64,000 nt of DNA from Erwinia sp. E602 (GCF_018141005.1 NZ_CP046581.1:186001-250000), one strand, 5' to 3'. Positions 32,791 through 42,396 are shown, counted from the first letter of the stretch. Translations and numbers: made by a program. Notes: generated from the sequence alone by a model not told the origin.

Positions 32791-33845
32791 GATGTCATCC
32801 CCAGCAGCGTACGCAGGCCAACCGGATCAAGCGGTGCGGCAGCGAAGTCGTCAAATACCGTGTCGGCAACCTCAATAATCTGGCTGCGGATAAACGCCGC
32901 GCCCTCCCGTGCACCGTCCAGCTTGTTTTTCAGGCAGCACTCCCATTCCAGCGTGGCCCAGCCCGCATAACCCTGACGGGTTAGCGTGGCGAAAATGGCC
33001 TTAAAATCGACCTGGCCGTCGCCGGTGGAACGGAACCGCCCGGCGCGGTCGGCCCACGGCTGATAGCCACCGTACATTCCCTGACGGCCGGTCGGATTAA
33101 ACTCGGCGTCTTTGACGTGGAACATGCGGATGTAAGGCTGGTAAATCTCCAGAAACGCGCGGTAGTCGAGCTGCTGCAGCACAAAGTGGCTGGGATCAAA
33201 CAGCATCCGGCAGCGCGGATGGTGGCCGGTGCGCTGCAGGAACATCTCAAAGCTGATGCCATCGTGCAGATCTTCACCGGGATGGATCTCAAAGCACAGA
33301 TTGACGTTGTGCGCGTCGCAGGCGTCAAGGATCGGCAGCCAGCGGTGGGCCAGTTCGTCAAACGCGGTCTCTACCAGCCCGGCGGGGCGCTGCGGGAACG
33401 GGAAGATATAGGGCCAGGCCAGCGAACCGGAGAAGGTGCCAAGTTCGGTCAGCCCGAAGCGCGCCGACGCCTTTACCGCCGCCAGCATCTGACCGGCCGC
33501 CCACTGCTGGCGGGCTATGGGATTACCCTGCAGATGCGGCGGGGCGAAACTGTCGCACAGCGCATCATAGGCCGGATGTACCGCCATCAGCTGGCCGAAG
33601 ATATGGCTGGTCAGTTCGCTGATTTGCAGCTGATGCCGTGCCATCAGCTGGCGGATTTCATCGCAGTACGACTGGCTTTCCGCCGCCAGATTAATATCGA
33701 TAAAACGCCGGTCCCAGGCCGGGATCTGCAGCGCCCGGAAGCCGTTCTCCTGCGCCCATGCGGCCACCGCCGCCAGACTGTTAAACGGAAACGCGTCGTC
33801 GCTGTACTGAGCAAGGTGCAGGCTTGGACCCTTAATGGTTTGCAT
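32787..33845 (-). CDS. Sugar phosphate isomerase/epimerase-like TIM-barrel protein
   Basis: 352 residues of the xylose isomerase-like AP-endonuclease-2 superfamily. Metal-site segments visible are LTELGTFSGS, NLCFEIHPGEDLHDG, RMLFDPSHFVLQQ, MFHVKDAEFNPTGRQGMYGG and GWATLEWECCLK, in the order typical of IolE/hexulose isomerase relatives. It is first in the operon with the two hydrolases. A 12-bp inverted repeat lies immediately upstream, between its ribosome site and the divergent TetR gene. Its substrate is probably a polyol or keto-sugar; unknown. Confidence 0.82.
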   Translation of the reverse strand: MQTIKGPSLHLAQYSDDAFPFNSLAAVAAWAQENGFRALQIPAWDRRFIDINLAAESQSYCDEIRQLMARHQLQISELTSHIFGQLMAVHPAYDALCDSFAPPHLQGNPIARQQWAAGQMLAAVKASARFGLTELGTFSGSLAWPYIFPFPQRPAGLVETAFDELAHRWLPILDACDAHNVNLCFEIHPGEDLHDGISFEMFLQRTGHHPRCRMLFDPSHFVLQQLDYRAFLEIYQPYIRMFHVKDAEFNPTGRQGMYGGYQPWADRAGRFRSTGDGQVDFKAIFATLTRQGYAGWATLEWECCLKNKLDGAREGAAFIRSQIIEVADTVFDDFAAAPLDPVGLRTLLGMTS

Positions 33846-33853
33846 ACTGAACT

Positions 33854-33883
33854 CCTATTGTTTGTTGATTGACAAACAATAGG
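33854..33883. promoter_or_regulatory. Perfect 12-bp inverted repeat, TetR-type operator
   Basis: CCTATTGTTTGT, 6-nt spacer, ACAAACAATAGG. It begins 9 nt before the start of the isomerase-like gene and lies in the gap shared with the divergent TetR gene, the expected place for an autoregulatory operator. Confidence 0.85.
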
Positions 33884-34026
33884 GTAAAATCAGCATCCTG
33901 GGCAACGGCTGTTGGCCGTGTGCCGCACAATTCGCTCATCCCGCGGCGTATTTATTAGCGGATTAAGGTGCTAACAGGCTGAATAATTAGCATAATAACC
34001 GGCAACCAGCACCCAACGATGGAGCC

Positions 34027-34626
34027 ATGATGGCGGGCAGACCAAGAGAATTTGACCGTGAGCAGGCGTTAATTGCCGCCAGAGATCTGTTCTGGCGTCA
34101 CGGCTATGAGGGCACCTCGCTGGCCGATCTGGTGGCCGCGCTGGGCATTGCCTCGGCGCGTATCTATAAGGCCTTCGGTTCAAAGGAGCAGCTGTACCGT
34201 GAGGCGATCGGTCACTACGAACAGTACGAAGGAGGATTTGCCGCGCGCGCGCTGCAGCATCCGCAGATCCTCAGCGCCGTGCGCCAGATGCTGGAGCAGG
34301 CGGTAGTGCTGTACACCGACAGCGAACCGCCCGCCGGCTGTATGGTGGTCTCGGCGGCGGGCGGGCTGAGCGAGGAGAATCAACCGCTGGCGCAGTGGCT
34401 GGCACAGCAACGTAAAGATCGTACTGCAGAAATCGTTGCCCGGCTGCAACAGGCGCAGGCGGAGGGGCAGCTGCGGGCGGAAGCGGCCGCGCAGCCGCTG
34501 GGGGAGTATTACGCCACCGTACTGCATGGTCTGTCGGTACAGGCGCGCGACGGTGCCAGCCGCGAACGGCTCAATGCGGCGGTGACCCTGGCGATGCTGC
34601 CCTTAAAGAGCCTGCTGGCCGACTGA
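34027..34626 (+). CDS. TetR-family transcriptional regulator
   Basis: 199 residues (start ATG 34027 or the adjacent ATG 34030). N-terminal DNA-binding domain REFDREQALIAARDLFWRHGYEGTSLADLVAALGIASARIYKAFGSKEQLY is canonical; the C-terminal domain includes YTDSEPPAGCMVVSAAG and YYATVLHGLSVQARDGASRE, a pattern shared with the regulator at 29376, so the two are paralogues. It is divergent from the isomerase-hydrolase operon across a perfect inverted repeat. An aldehyde dehydrogenase gene follows 90 nt downstream and may be in its regulon. Confidence 0.9.
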   Translation: MMAGRPREFDREQALIAARDLFWRHGYEGTSLADLVAALGIASARIYKAFGSKEQLYREAIGHYEQYEGGFAARALQHPQILSAVRQMLEQAVVLYTDSEPPAGCMVVSAAGGLSEENQPLAQWLAQQRKDRTAEIVARLQQAQAEGQLRAEAAAQPLGEYYATVLHGLSVQARDGASRERLNAAVTLAMLPLKSLLAD

Positions 34627-34686
34627 CCTTTTGTGCCGCTCATCCGTATGGGGGATTTTTTTCGCCGCTGTCCGGTGCTGAGATGA

Positions 34687-34700
34687 TCTGACCAGTCAGA
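34687..34700. promoter_or_regulatory. Short dyad before the aldehyde dehydrogenase gene
   Basis: TCTGACCAGTCAGA, 6-bp arms with a 2-nt centre, 16 nt before the dehydrogenase start. It resembles a short operator core and does not match the 33854 repeat. Confidence 0.4.
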
Positions 34701-34716
34701 ATTCAGCGGAGGCGAT

Positions 34717-36204
34717 ATGGGCAGGGCACAACTTCTCACGACGGTAAGCGAGTTTTTACCGCGCGATCACGGCCACTTTATTAACGGACAACGCCGCAGC
34801 GGCAGCGGCGCACGGCGGCCGGTGGTGGATCCGGCCAGCGGTAAGCGCATTGCAGAAGTGCACGACGGCGGTGCCGCAGAGGTCACCGCCGCGATGGCCG
34901 CCGCGCAGGCGGCCTTTAACGGCGAATGGGCCGCCACGCCAACGCTGGCGCGTGGCAACCTGCTGCTGAAGCTGGCCGCAGCGCTGGAGGCACATCGTGA
35001 GGAGCTGGCGCAGCTGGAAACCCTCTGCTCCGGCAAAACCATCGCGCTGTCACGCGGGCTGGAGCTGGATCAGTCGGTGGCGTTTCTGCGCTATTTCGCC
35101 GGCTGGGCCGGAAAGATTAACGGGGAAACCCTGGCGGTATCAATCCCCCCCTTCGCTGACGAGAAATACCGCGCCTTCACCGTGCGCGAACCGCTGGGCG
35201 TGGTGGTTGGCATTCTGCCGTGGAATTTTTCGATCATGATTGCGGTATGGAAGTTTGCTGCCGCGCTGATCTGTGGCAATACCGTGGTGCTGAAGCCCAG
35301 CGAGTATACCCCGCTAACCTTGCTGCGGGTGGCGGAGCTGGCGAATGAGGTGGGGTTTCCGCCCGGTACCCTGAACGTTGTCAATGGCGATGGCCAGGTG
35401 CTGGGGCCACTGTTAATTGCTCACCCCGCCTGCGGGAAGGTCAGTTTCACCGGCTCAATGAAAACCGGACGCGTGGTTGGGGACGCCGCCAGCCAGCGCG
35501 GCATCCCGGTCACGCTGGAACTGGGGGGTAAAAACGCGGCACTGTTCCTTGACGATCTTAGCGTTGAGGAGATGGTTGACGGCATTATGGAGGCGGGTTA
35601 TCTCAACCAGGGGCAAATTTGCTCTTCCGCCGAACGTTTCTATCTGCCGGCAGGGAAAATAGACGCGGTGCTGCAGGCGCTCAGCCTGCGCCTGGCGGCT
35701 CTGAAGCCAGATTCGCCACTGGATGATGAGTGCCTGCTCGGCCCGCTGGCCAACGCGCCGCATCTGGAAAAAGTACAGGGGCTGATTGCCGCCGCGCAGC
35801 AGGACGGAGACCGGCTGGTCTTTGGTGGTACCCGCCCGGCAGGGGAGGGATATTACCTGCTGCCGGCGGCGATCGCCGCCCGCAGCGCGGACTCCGCCAT
35901 TATGCAGCAGGAAACCTTCGGCCCGGTCGGGGCCTTTCTCGCCTGGCAGCAGGAGGAACAGGCGCTGCAGTGGATTAACGACTCCCCTTACGGACTCTCC
36001 GCCAGCGTCTGGACCCACGACCTCAGCAAGGCACTGCGCTACAGCGAAGGTATACAGGCGGGCACCGTCTGGATCAACATGCATAACATCCTCGATCCGG
36101 CGCTGCCGTTCGGCGGTATCAAAGGTTCCGGCAACGGACGCGAGTTTGGCAGCGCCTTTATTCAGGATTACACCCGGCTGAAATCAGTGATGATGCGTTA
36201 CTGA
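34717..36204 (+). CDS. NAD(P)-dependent aldehyde dehydrogenase (phenylacetaldehyde dehydrogenase-like)
   Basis: 495 residues, CGGAGG 5 nt before ATG. The cofactor and catalytic motifs are ILPWNFSIMIAVWKFAAALICGNTVVLKPSEYTPL, the general base glutamate in VTLELGGKNAALF and the nucleophile cysteine in NQGQICSSAERF. Ends with the family PFGGIKGSGNGREFG. The sequence resembles phenylacetaldehyde and gamma-aminobutyraldehyde dehydrogenases. It may oxidise the aldehyde released by the upstream TetR-controlled hydrolase set, but it sits on the opposite strand and might be independent. Confidence 0.88.
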   Translation: MGRAQLLTTVSEFLPRDHGHFINGQRRSGSGARRPVVDPASGKRIAEVHDGGAAEVTAAMAAAQAAFNGEWAATPTLARGNLLLKLAAALEAHREELAQLETLCSGKTIALSRGLELDQSVAFLRYFAGWAGKINGETLAVSIPPFADEKYRAFTVREPLGVVVGILPWNFSIMIAVWKFAAALICGNTVVLKPSEYTPLTLLRVAELANEVGFPPGTLNVVNGDGQVLGPLLIAHPACGKVSFTGSMKTGRVVGDAASQRGIPVTLELGGKNAALFLDDLSVEEMVDGIMEAGYLNQGQICSSAERFYLPAGKIDAVLQALSLRLAALKPDSPLDDECLLGPLANAPHLEKVQGLIAAAQQDGDRLVFGGTRPAGEGYYLLPAAIAARSADSAIMQQETFGPVGAFLAWQQEEQALQWINDSPYGLSASVWTHDLSKALRYSEGIQAGTVWINMHNILDPALPFGGIKGSGNGREFGSAFIQDYTRLKSVMMRY

Positions 36205-36417
36205 ACGTTAGGAGCGCGGAGGGACAAGTGTGCAGGATTTCGGGTCAGGGTCACTCCAGATCAAACTGTGAGTTGTATCTAATCTTATGCGCAGGCCAAT
36301 GGGATCAGGAGAAGTAGTCAACCCAAGAGTTAAATCACATTTACTCAGGATCGGCTTCATTCTAAACTCTTAAAGGATGATATTTTTTCTCAGGCACCAG
36401 AACACAGGGTTACTAAC

Positions 36418-37458
36418 GTGGCAAGCGCAGACCAACTTAAAGCACTGATTAAATCGCACATCAGTCGCGATGATGGACACTTCTATTCGGTGGCCATGCA
36501 AGTTGCTGCGCACGAAGCTAAACAAGGCCATGGCCGTTTAGCCGATGAGCTGGTGAGTATGCTCGACAAAGGTAAGGCAAAACTGGCCGGTGATAAAAAC
36601 GGCAAGCTGGTGCCCTTTGCCAATGCAGCCAAATCGCGAACCGATCTTGGGAACCTGCTGAACGTAAGCGAGCCGGATTATCGCCTCTCAGATGTTGTGC
36701 TTGAAAAATCTGCGGAAGCACAGTTAAACCGCCTTGTTCGCGAACAGCGAATGATGGCGCGCATCCGTGAACACGGCCTTTCGCCGCGGCGTAAAGTTCT
36801 GCTGGTCGGCCCGCCGGGAACGGGAAAAACGCTTACCGCTTCCGCTCTGGCCGGTGAACTCGGTATCCCGTTGTTTCAGGTACGCTTCGATGCTCTCATC
36901 ACCAAGTTTATGGGCGAAACCGCCGCCAAGCTTCGCCAGGTGTTCGACGCTATGGCGGATATTCGCGGGGTCTATTTTTTCGATGAATTCGATGCTATTG
37001 GCTCACAGCGCAGCCTGGCGAATGACGTTGGTGAAATTCGTCGAGTACTGAACAGCTTTCTGCAAATGATCGAGCAGGATAATTCTAATAGCGTGATTGT
37101 TGCCGCCACTAACCATCCGGAAATCCTTGATTACGCACTCTTCAGGCGATTTGATGATGTGATTGAATACCATTTGCCAACGCCGGAACAGGGAATGGAT
37201 CTGCTTAGGGTAAGACTGGGTGCCTTTAGTCCAAAACCCTTCAGGAAGACTGGCCTGCCAGCCCTGCTCGATGGGCTGAACTATGCGGAAATTTGCCGGG
37301 CGGTGGATGAGTCGATCAAAGATGCGTTAATGAGCGACCGTACTACGGTTGATATCACTCTGCTCAGACATGCGCTGGAAGAGCGGCATCAGATTAGCCT
37401 AAAGCTTGCGAAAAATGGAAATAAGAATTTGAATCATGACGGAACCAGCCGCAAATAA
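36418..37458 (+). CDS. AAA ATPase, IetA-like component of a two-gene defence system
   Basis: 346 residues from GTG 36418 (AGGG 8 nt upstream). A helical N-terminal region of about 120 residues precedes an AAA module: Walker A GPPGTGKT (131-138), Walker B VYFFDEFD (185-192), sensor VAATNHPEILDYALFRRFDD with the arginine finger region. The next gene, overlapping by 23 nt, is a large subtilisin-like protease. An AAA ATPase plus S8 protease in this order is the anti-phage system named IetAS, first described as a plasmid-incompatibility factor. The base composition is clearly more AT-rich than the flanking genes, consistent with acquisition by transfer. Confidence 0.8.
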   Translation: MASADQLKALIKSHISRDDGHFYSVAMQVAAHEAKQGHGRLADELVSMLDKGKAKLAGDKNGKLVPFANAAKSRTDLGNLLNVSEPDYRLSDVVLEKSAEAQLNRLVREQRMMARIREHGLSPRRKVLLVGPPGTGKTLTASALAGELGIPLFQVRFDALITKFMGETAAKLRQVFDAMADIRGVYFFDEFDAIGSQRSLANDVGEIRRVLNSFLQMIEQDNSNSVIVAATNHPEILDYALFRRFDDVIEYHLPTPEQGMDLLRVRLGAFSPKPFRKTGLPALLDGLNYAEICRAVDESIKDALMSDRTTVDITLLRHALEERHQISLKLAKNGNKNLNHDGTSRK

Positions 37459-39952
37459 ACGACCGCATTTCATTCTCCCGAGTACTGCAAAGAACGAACC
37501 TTTTACCACTCCTCCTTCGGGTAGTAGTGGCTCTCCTCCATTGCCTGAGAGAGATCGTCAGCAGCACGGGCAAATGCTCAGTGGCCAGCTTAGGCAGGTA
37601 AGTGAGAAGGCGGAGCAGGCTCGGGATCAGCAGAGAGCAGCGGCATTGCAAAGCGGTATTGGTATACAGGTTGAGTTTGTTGGTCAGCCAGACGTTGCTC
37701 TGGCCTTTGAGAGCCTCAGCAACGAACGAAGTCGTGACCGCTCCAGGAACATTGAAGTACTGAGCCTGCACGTCAGTGAAGAAGATATTACCTCGGCAAA
37801 CGTCTTCATCCCTGACGGTAAAATAAGCCACTTTGAGAAATACCTGAAAGCCTATCTGGAAGACAGGCGGAGCGTAAGTGGCGTTTCACTCGCACACAAG
37901 CCATTAATTAATACCCTCTCTGCTATCCGTCTCTCCACTATTCGCTCTCTCTGGACGGATGATGATGAGTTGTTGCCAACCGATCAGGAAGAATCGTTCT
38001 GGTGGGAAGTCTGGCTGCCGGTGCGTGGTAATCGTGACGCCGTACTCGCCGATTTTCGCACAATAATCTCAACGACAGGCTGTAAGGCCAGCGGGCATGC
38101 CGTTACTTTCCCGGAGCGAACGGTTACCTGGATGTTTGGTTCGCAGCGTGAGTTTTCCCGTTCAGGACTGCTTCTCAACTGCGTGGCAGAGCTGCGCCGG
38201 GCAAAAGAGACAGCAGAGTTCTTCACACGTGAATCCCTAAATGAGCAGAGCTTGTGGGCTGAAGAAATGCTGGGACGCCTGTGCGTGCCAGATGAGGGGG
38301 AGGCCATCCCTTATGTTTGCCTGCTCGATTCGGGCCTAAATCGTGCCCATCCTCTGATTTCCCCGTTGGTGCATGAAGATGACGTTTATACCGTTAACGA
38401 GGCCTGGGGAACCGACGATCGCGTCAGTCACGGCACCGGACTTGCCGGGCTGGCACTGTATGGCGACATGTTTGACGTACTCGTTTCTCCGGGCGAACTC
38501 GGTATTAGCCATCGACTGGAGTCTGTGAAGCTTTACTCAGCGTCTGAAGAACAAAATGGTGACGCCCACGATCACGCTTATCTGTTCAGCATGGCCGTAA
38601 CGCGTCCGGAGATTCGTTTTGCAGAGAGAAGGCGGGTATTCAGCTCGGCAGTAACGGCCACAGATTATCGCGATTTTGGTAAACCTTCATCGTGGTCTGC
38701 AATGGTGGATTCCCTGGCTGCTGACTCAGGAGCGGAACCTGCTTTTCCGCGGCTGTTTGTCCTGTCTGCCGGTAACATCTTCGATTCTGACCACTGGCAA
38801 AGATACCCGGACAGCCTTTCAGTAAATCGTATCCACGATCCGGCGCAGGCGTGGAATGCTCTGACGGTGGGGGCCAGCACCAGAAAAACCTCGCTGGATG
38901 AACCCGGATTTAACGTGCTGGCAGCTGAAGGTGGGCTTAGTCCGTTCACCTCAACTTCATCTGGCTGGGACAACGTCTGGCCGCTTAAGCCGGATGTTGT
39001 ATTTGAAGGCGGTAATGCTGGTACTGATGGCACAATGTCCGATAACTTCGAAAGCCTGGAGCTATTGACGGTAAACGCCCGGTTTCACCGGAATTTATTT
39101 ACCACTATCAATGCCACCAGTGCGGCTTCTGCCCTGGCTGCCAGCATGGCCGCGAAGCTGATGGCTCATTTTCCGGACCTTCGTCCTGAAACCGTCCGCG
39201 GGTTAATGACGCATTCAGCTCGCTGGACGCCGAAAATGCTGGATATGTATCCGCCGAACAATCAGACCGGGTATGCAAGGCTCATCAGACACTGCGGTTG
39301 GGGTATACCCGACCAAAATCTAGCTATGTGGAGCGTCAACAACAGCCTGTCCCTGATTGAAGAAAGCAGCCTGCGGCCCTATCACAGAACCCGTGAGGGT
39401 ATTAAAACCCATCAAATGAACGTTCATGCACTTCCCTGGCCTGTCCAGGAGTTGCTTGAGCTTCGTGATACGCCTGTTGAAATGAGGGTGACGCTTTCTT
39501 ATTTCATTGAGCCCAACCCATCGGCACGAGGGTCTGTGTCAAAATTCTATTACCCTTCGCATCGTTTGCGTTTCGCGATGAAGCGCCCTACAGAACAGTT
39601 CGATGATTTCAGAGCACGTATTAATGCTGCCGCCCAGGTTGTGGGCGAAGAGGCAATGGCTTCAGGTAATGATAAAAACTGGCTGCTGGGTAAGACTCAG
39701 CGCCATAAGGGCTCGCTCCATCAGGACATCTGGCAGGGCACCGCCGCTGAATTGGCTAACTGTGGCTTTCTGGCCGTATTTCCGGGGCAGGGATGGTGGA
39801 GAACCCGTCAGGCGCTTGAAAAATATGATTCGGAAGCGAGATACAGCCTGATTGTATCCATCCATGTGCCGGGCACTGAAGTAGACCTTCTGACCCCTGT
39901 TCAATCTCAAATTGATGCGCTAATCGCAAACCCTGTTGCAATACCGATCTGA
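37436..39952 (+). CDS. Subtilisin-like (S8) serine protease, IetS-like component
   Basis: 838 residues without signal peptide, so cytoplasmic. The catalytic triad is visible: Asp298 in PYVCLLDSGLNRAHPLI, His332 in RVSHGTGLAGLALYG and Ser562 in NATSAASALAASMAA, with the oxyanion asparagine in LSAGN (447). The first 290 residues and the last 250 are not subtilisin-like and probably contact the ATPase or sense infection. It overlaps the ATPase gene by 23 nt, so the two are coupled. In known IetAS systems the protease and the ATPase are both needed for defence. Mechanism is not known from sequence. Confidence 0.82.
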   Translation: MTEPAANKRPHFILPSTAKNEPFTTPPSGSSGSPPLPERDRQQHGQMLSGQLRQVSEKAEQARDQQRAAALQSGIGIQVEFVGQPDVALAFESLSNERSRDRSRNIEVLSLHVSEEDITSANVFIPDGKISHFEKYLKAYLEDRRSVSGVSLAHKPLINTLSAIRLSTIRSLWTDDDELLPTDQEESFWWEVWLPVRGNRDAVLADFRTIISTTGCKASGHAVTFPERTVTWMFGSQREFSRSGLLLNCVAELRRAKETAEFFTRESLNEQSLWAEEMLGRLCVPDEGEAIPYVCLLDSGLNRAHPLISPLVHEDDVYTVNEAWGTDDRVSHGTGLAGLALYGDMFDVLVSPGELGISHRLESVKLYSASEEQNGDAHDHAYLFSMAVTRPEIRFAERRRVFSSAVTATDYRDFGKPSSWSAMVDSLAADSGAEPAFPRLFVLSAGNIFDSDHWQRYPDSLSVNRIHDPAQAWNALTVGASTRKTSLDEPGFNVLAAEGGLSPFTSTSSGWDNVWPLKPDVVFEGGNAGTDGTMSDNFESLELLTVNARFHRNLFTTINATSAASALAASMAAKLMAHFPDLRPETVRGLMTHSARWTPKMLDMYPPNNQTGYARLIRHCGWGIPDQNLAMWSVNNSLSLIEESSLRPYHRTREGIKTHQMNVHALPWPVQELLELRDTPVEMRVTLSYFIEPNPSARGSVSKFYYPSHRLRFAMKRPTEQFDDFRARINAAAQVVGEEAMASGNDKNWLLGKTQRHKGSLHQDIWQGTAAELANCGFLAVFPGQGWWRTRQALEKYDSEARYSLIVSIHVPGTEVDLLTPVQSQIDALIANPVAIPI

Positions 39953-40016
39953 TCTTCAGCATCCTGAAGAGAATCCCTGTGGTTCCTCAGATCTTTTGCC
40001 CCACCAGCCTCGCTGC

Positions 40017-40880
40017 TTAAACAAGCGGTTCGAACATCTCCGTCATCGCCCGCCGGTTAGCCGATTGGCTGTCCTTCAGCCACACCAGCCAGATTTCGGC
40101 GGCACCCTGACCGTCAGCCAGTGGCCAGGCGCGCACGCTGTCGCGCCCCGGCATGCTCGCCAGCATGCTGGCCGGCACCAGCGCCAGCCCGGCACCGGCG
40201 CTGACGCAGGCGACGATGCCGTGATAGGACTCCATCTCAAAAATTTTACCCGGCACCGCGCCGTCGCGGGCAAACCAGTTCTCAAAGCGCCGTCGATAGG
40301 AGCAGTTGGCGCGAAAGGCGTAGACAGTCGCGCCGGAGATGCTGGCGGCGTCCGGCACCGGCGGGTGATGGAGCGCCGAGATCAGCACCAGCTCTTCGGC
40401 AAACACCGCCACCCCCTCAAGCTGCGGATGCCTGGGCGGGCCGTCAACAAAGGCGGCGCTGTAGCGGCCGCTCAGCACGCCGTCAATCATCGCCCCGGAC
40501 GGGCCGGTGGTCAGGTCCAGCTCTACCTGCGGCCAGCGCTGATGATAGCGCGAAATCAGCGGCGGCAGGCGCACGGCGGCGGTGCTCTCAATCGACCCCA
40601 GCGTAAAAATGCCGCCCGGCTGCTGGCCGGAAACGCAGGCGCGCGCCTCGTCCGCCAGCGCCTGCAGCCGCCTTGCGTAGTCGAGCAGCGTGCGGCCGCT
40701 GTCGGTTATATGCAGCCGCAGCTTCTCGCGGCGAAACAGTTCGCAGCCCAGCTCCTCTTCCAGCTGGCGCAGGCGGGTGGAGACGTTCGACGGCACGCGG
40801 TGCAGCTTCCCGGCGGCGGCGGTAATGCTGCCCTCTTCGGCCACGGTGCGAAATACCTCCAGCTGGGTCAGATCCATCAT
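40017..40880 (-). CDS. LysR-family transcriptional regulator
   Basis: 287 residues. N-terminal winged helix: LTQLEVFRTVAEEGSITAAAGKLHRVPSNVSTRLRQLEEELGCELFRRE; effector domain follows with FTLGSIESTAAVRLPPLISRYHQRWPQVELDL and a late GIVACVSAGAGLALVPASML. It is divergent from the succinate-semialdehyde dehydrogenase gene, the usual layout for a LysR activator and its target, and convergent with the IetS gene. The start could be either of two adjacent ATG codons (40880 or 40877). Confidence 0.92.
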   Translation of the reverse strand: MMDLTQLEVFRTVAEEGSITAAAGKLHRVPSNVSTRLRQLEEELGCELFRREKLRLHITDSGRTLLDYARRLQALADEARACVSGQQPGGIFTLGSIESTAAVRLPPLISRYHQRWPQVELDLTTGPSGAMIDGVLSGRYSAAFVDGPPRHPQLEGVAVFAEELVLISALHHPPVPDAASISGATVYAFRANCSYRRRFENWFARDGAVPGKIFEMESYHGIVACVSAGAGLALVPASMLASMPGRDSVRAWPLADGQGAAEIWLVWLKDSQSANRRAMTEMFEPLV

Positions 40881-41013
40881 CTTTCTCTTTTCAGTACGGT
40901 TATTTTCTTAATTATTCATTTTTCATGAAGGTATCGCAAGCCTATGATAAGTCCATTCGAAGCTGGCGCTGGCTGCCATACTTCACAGTCAACTCTGATA
41001 AAAGGTGCCAATC

Positions 41014-42396
41014 ATGACCCAGACAACCGTCGCCGTATCCCGTAACCCCGCAACCGGTGAAGAGCTGGCGCGCTATCCGTTTGCCAGCCAGGCCGACGTG
41101 GACGCCGCGCTGGCGCAGACGGATGCTGCCTTTAAGGCCTGGCGCAGCCGTCCGGTAGCCGATCGCGCGCAGCTGCTGCGCACCATGGCCGGGGCGATCC
41201 GTCAGCACGCCCGGCCGCTGGCGGAGATGATGACCGCCGAGATGGGCAAGCCGATCGACCAGGGGCTGGCTGAAGTGGAGAAGAGCGCGAAGCTGTGCGA
41301 CTGGTACGCCGAGCACGGCCCGGCCTATATCGCGCGCGAACCGACGCTGGTGGAAGGTAACAAAGCCTTTGTTGACTACCTGCCGCTGGGCCCGGTGCTG
41401 TCGGTGATGCCGTGGAACTTCCCGATCTGGCAGGTACTGCGCGGCGCGGTGCCGATCCTGCTCGGAGGCAACAGCTACCTGCTGAAGCCGGCCCCTAACG
41501 TTATCGGCTGCGCGCTGCTGCTGCAGCAGGTGCTGCAGGATGCCGGCGTGCCGGTCGGTCTGTTTTCGGTGATCAACGCCGGTAACGACGGCGTGGCGCA
41601 GGCGATCCGCGACCCGCGCATCAAAGCGGTCACCGTCACCGGCAGCGTGCGCGCCGGTTCGGCGATTGCCGCGCTGGCCGGTGCCGCCATCAAAAAATGC
41701 GTGCTGGAGCTGGGCGGTTCGGACGCCTTTATCGTGCTGGCGGATGCGGACATTGATGCTGCGGTAAAAGGCGCCATCACCGGGCGCTTCCAGAACAGCG
41801 GCCAGATCTGTATCGCCGCCAAGCGCATTATCGTGCAGGAATCGGTGTATGACACCTTCCGCGACAAGTTTGTCAGCGCGGTTGAGGCAATGAAAATTGG
41901 CGACCCGCGTGAAAGCGGCGTCTGGATCGGCCCGATGGCGCGTTACGATCTGCGCGACGAGCTGGACGGTCAGGTACAGGCGACCCTGCGCGAAGGCGCT
42001 GAACTGCTGCTGGGCGGCAAGCCGCTGCCGGGCGTGGGTAACTGGTATGCGCCAACGGTGCTGGCTAACGTCACGCCGGCGATGACCAGCTTTAAGCAGG
42101 AGCTGTTTGGCCCGGTCGCCTCGCTGGTGGTGGCAAAAGATGCCGATCACGCCATTGAGCTGGCTAACGACTCCGAATTTGGCCTGGGCGGCAGCCTGTG
42201 GAGCCGCGATCTGGAGAAAGCGCAGCAGCTGGCGTCGCGCGTGGAGACCGGCGGCATGTTTATCAACAGCCCGAGCTTCTCCGACCCACGCGTGCCGATC
42301 GGCGGAGTAAAAAACAGCGGCTTTGGCCGCGAGCTGTCGCACTTTGGCCTGCGTGAGTTTACCAATCCGCAGACGGTGTGGATTGAACAACCTTAA
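41014..42396 (+). CDS. sad: Succinate-semialdehyde dehydrogenase, Sad/YneI type
   Basis: 460 residues from ATG 41014 (AAAGG 8 nt upstream). Aldehyde dehydrogenase motifs: PWNFPIWQVLRGAVPILLGGNSYLLKPAPNV, general base VLELGGSDAFIVL, nucleophile cysteine in NSGQICIAAKRIIV, C-terminal PIGGVKNSGFGREL. The length, the KPAPN motif and the short N terminus agree with the NAD-linked Sad (YneI) branch rather than the NADP-linked GabD branch. It oxidises succinate semialdehyde to succinate. LysR control is inferred from the divergent layout. A strong terminator follows. Confidence 0.88.
   Translation: MTQTTVAVSRNPATGEELARYPFASQADVDAALAQTDAAFKAWRSRPVADRAQLLRTMAGAIRQHARPLAEMMTAEMGKPIDQGLAEVEKSAKLCDWYAEHGPAYIAREPTLVEGNKAFVDYLPLGPVLSVMPWNFPIWQVLRGAVPILLGGNSYLLKPAPNVIGCALLLQQVLQDAGVPVGLFSVINAGNDGVAQAIRDPRIKAVTVTGSVRAGSAIAALAGAAIKKCVLELGGSDAFIVLADADIDAAVKGAITGRFQNSGQICIAAKRIIVQESVYDTFRDKFVSAVEAMKIGDPRESGVWIGPMARYDLRDELDGQVQATLREGAELLLGGKPLPGVGNWYAPTVLANVTPAMTSFKQELFGPVASLVVAKDADHAIELANDSEFGLGGSLWSRDLEKAQQLASRVETGGMFINSPSFSDPRVPIGGVKNSGFGRELSHFGLREFTNPQTVWIEQP

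Noticed and set aside
36205..36417. Attachment site or transposon end next to the IetAS pair
   Set aside because: I compared the sequences left and right of the pair by eye and found no direct or inverted repeat, tRNA or transposase.
39936..40928. Plus-strand ORF of 330 codons opposite the LysR gene
   Set aside because: No motif, Gln/Arg/His-rich shadow; the minus-strand LysR helix-turn-helix is unambiguous.
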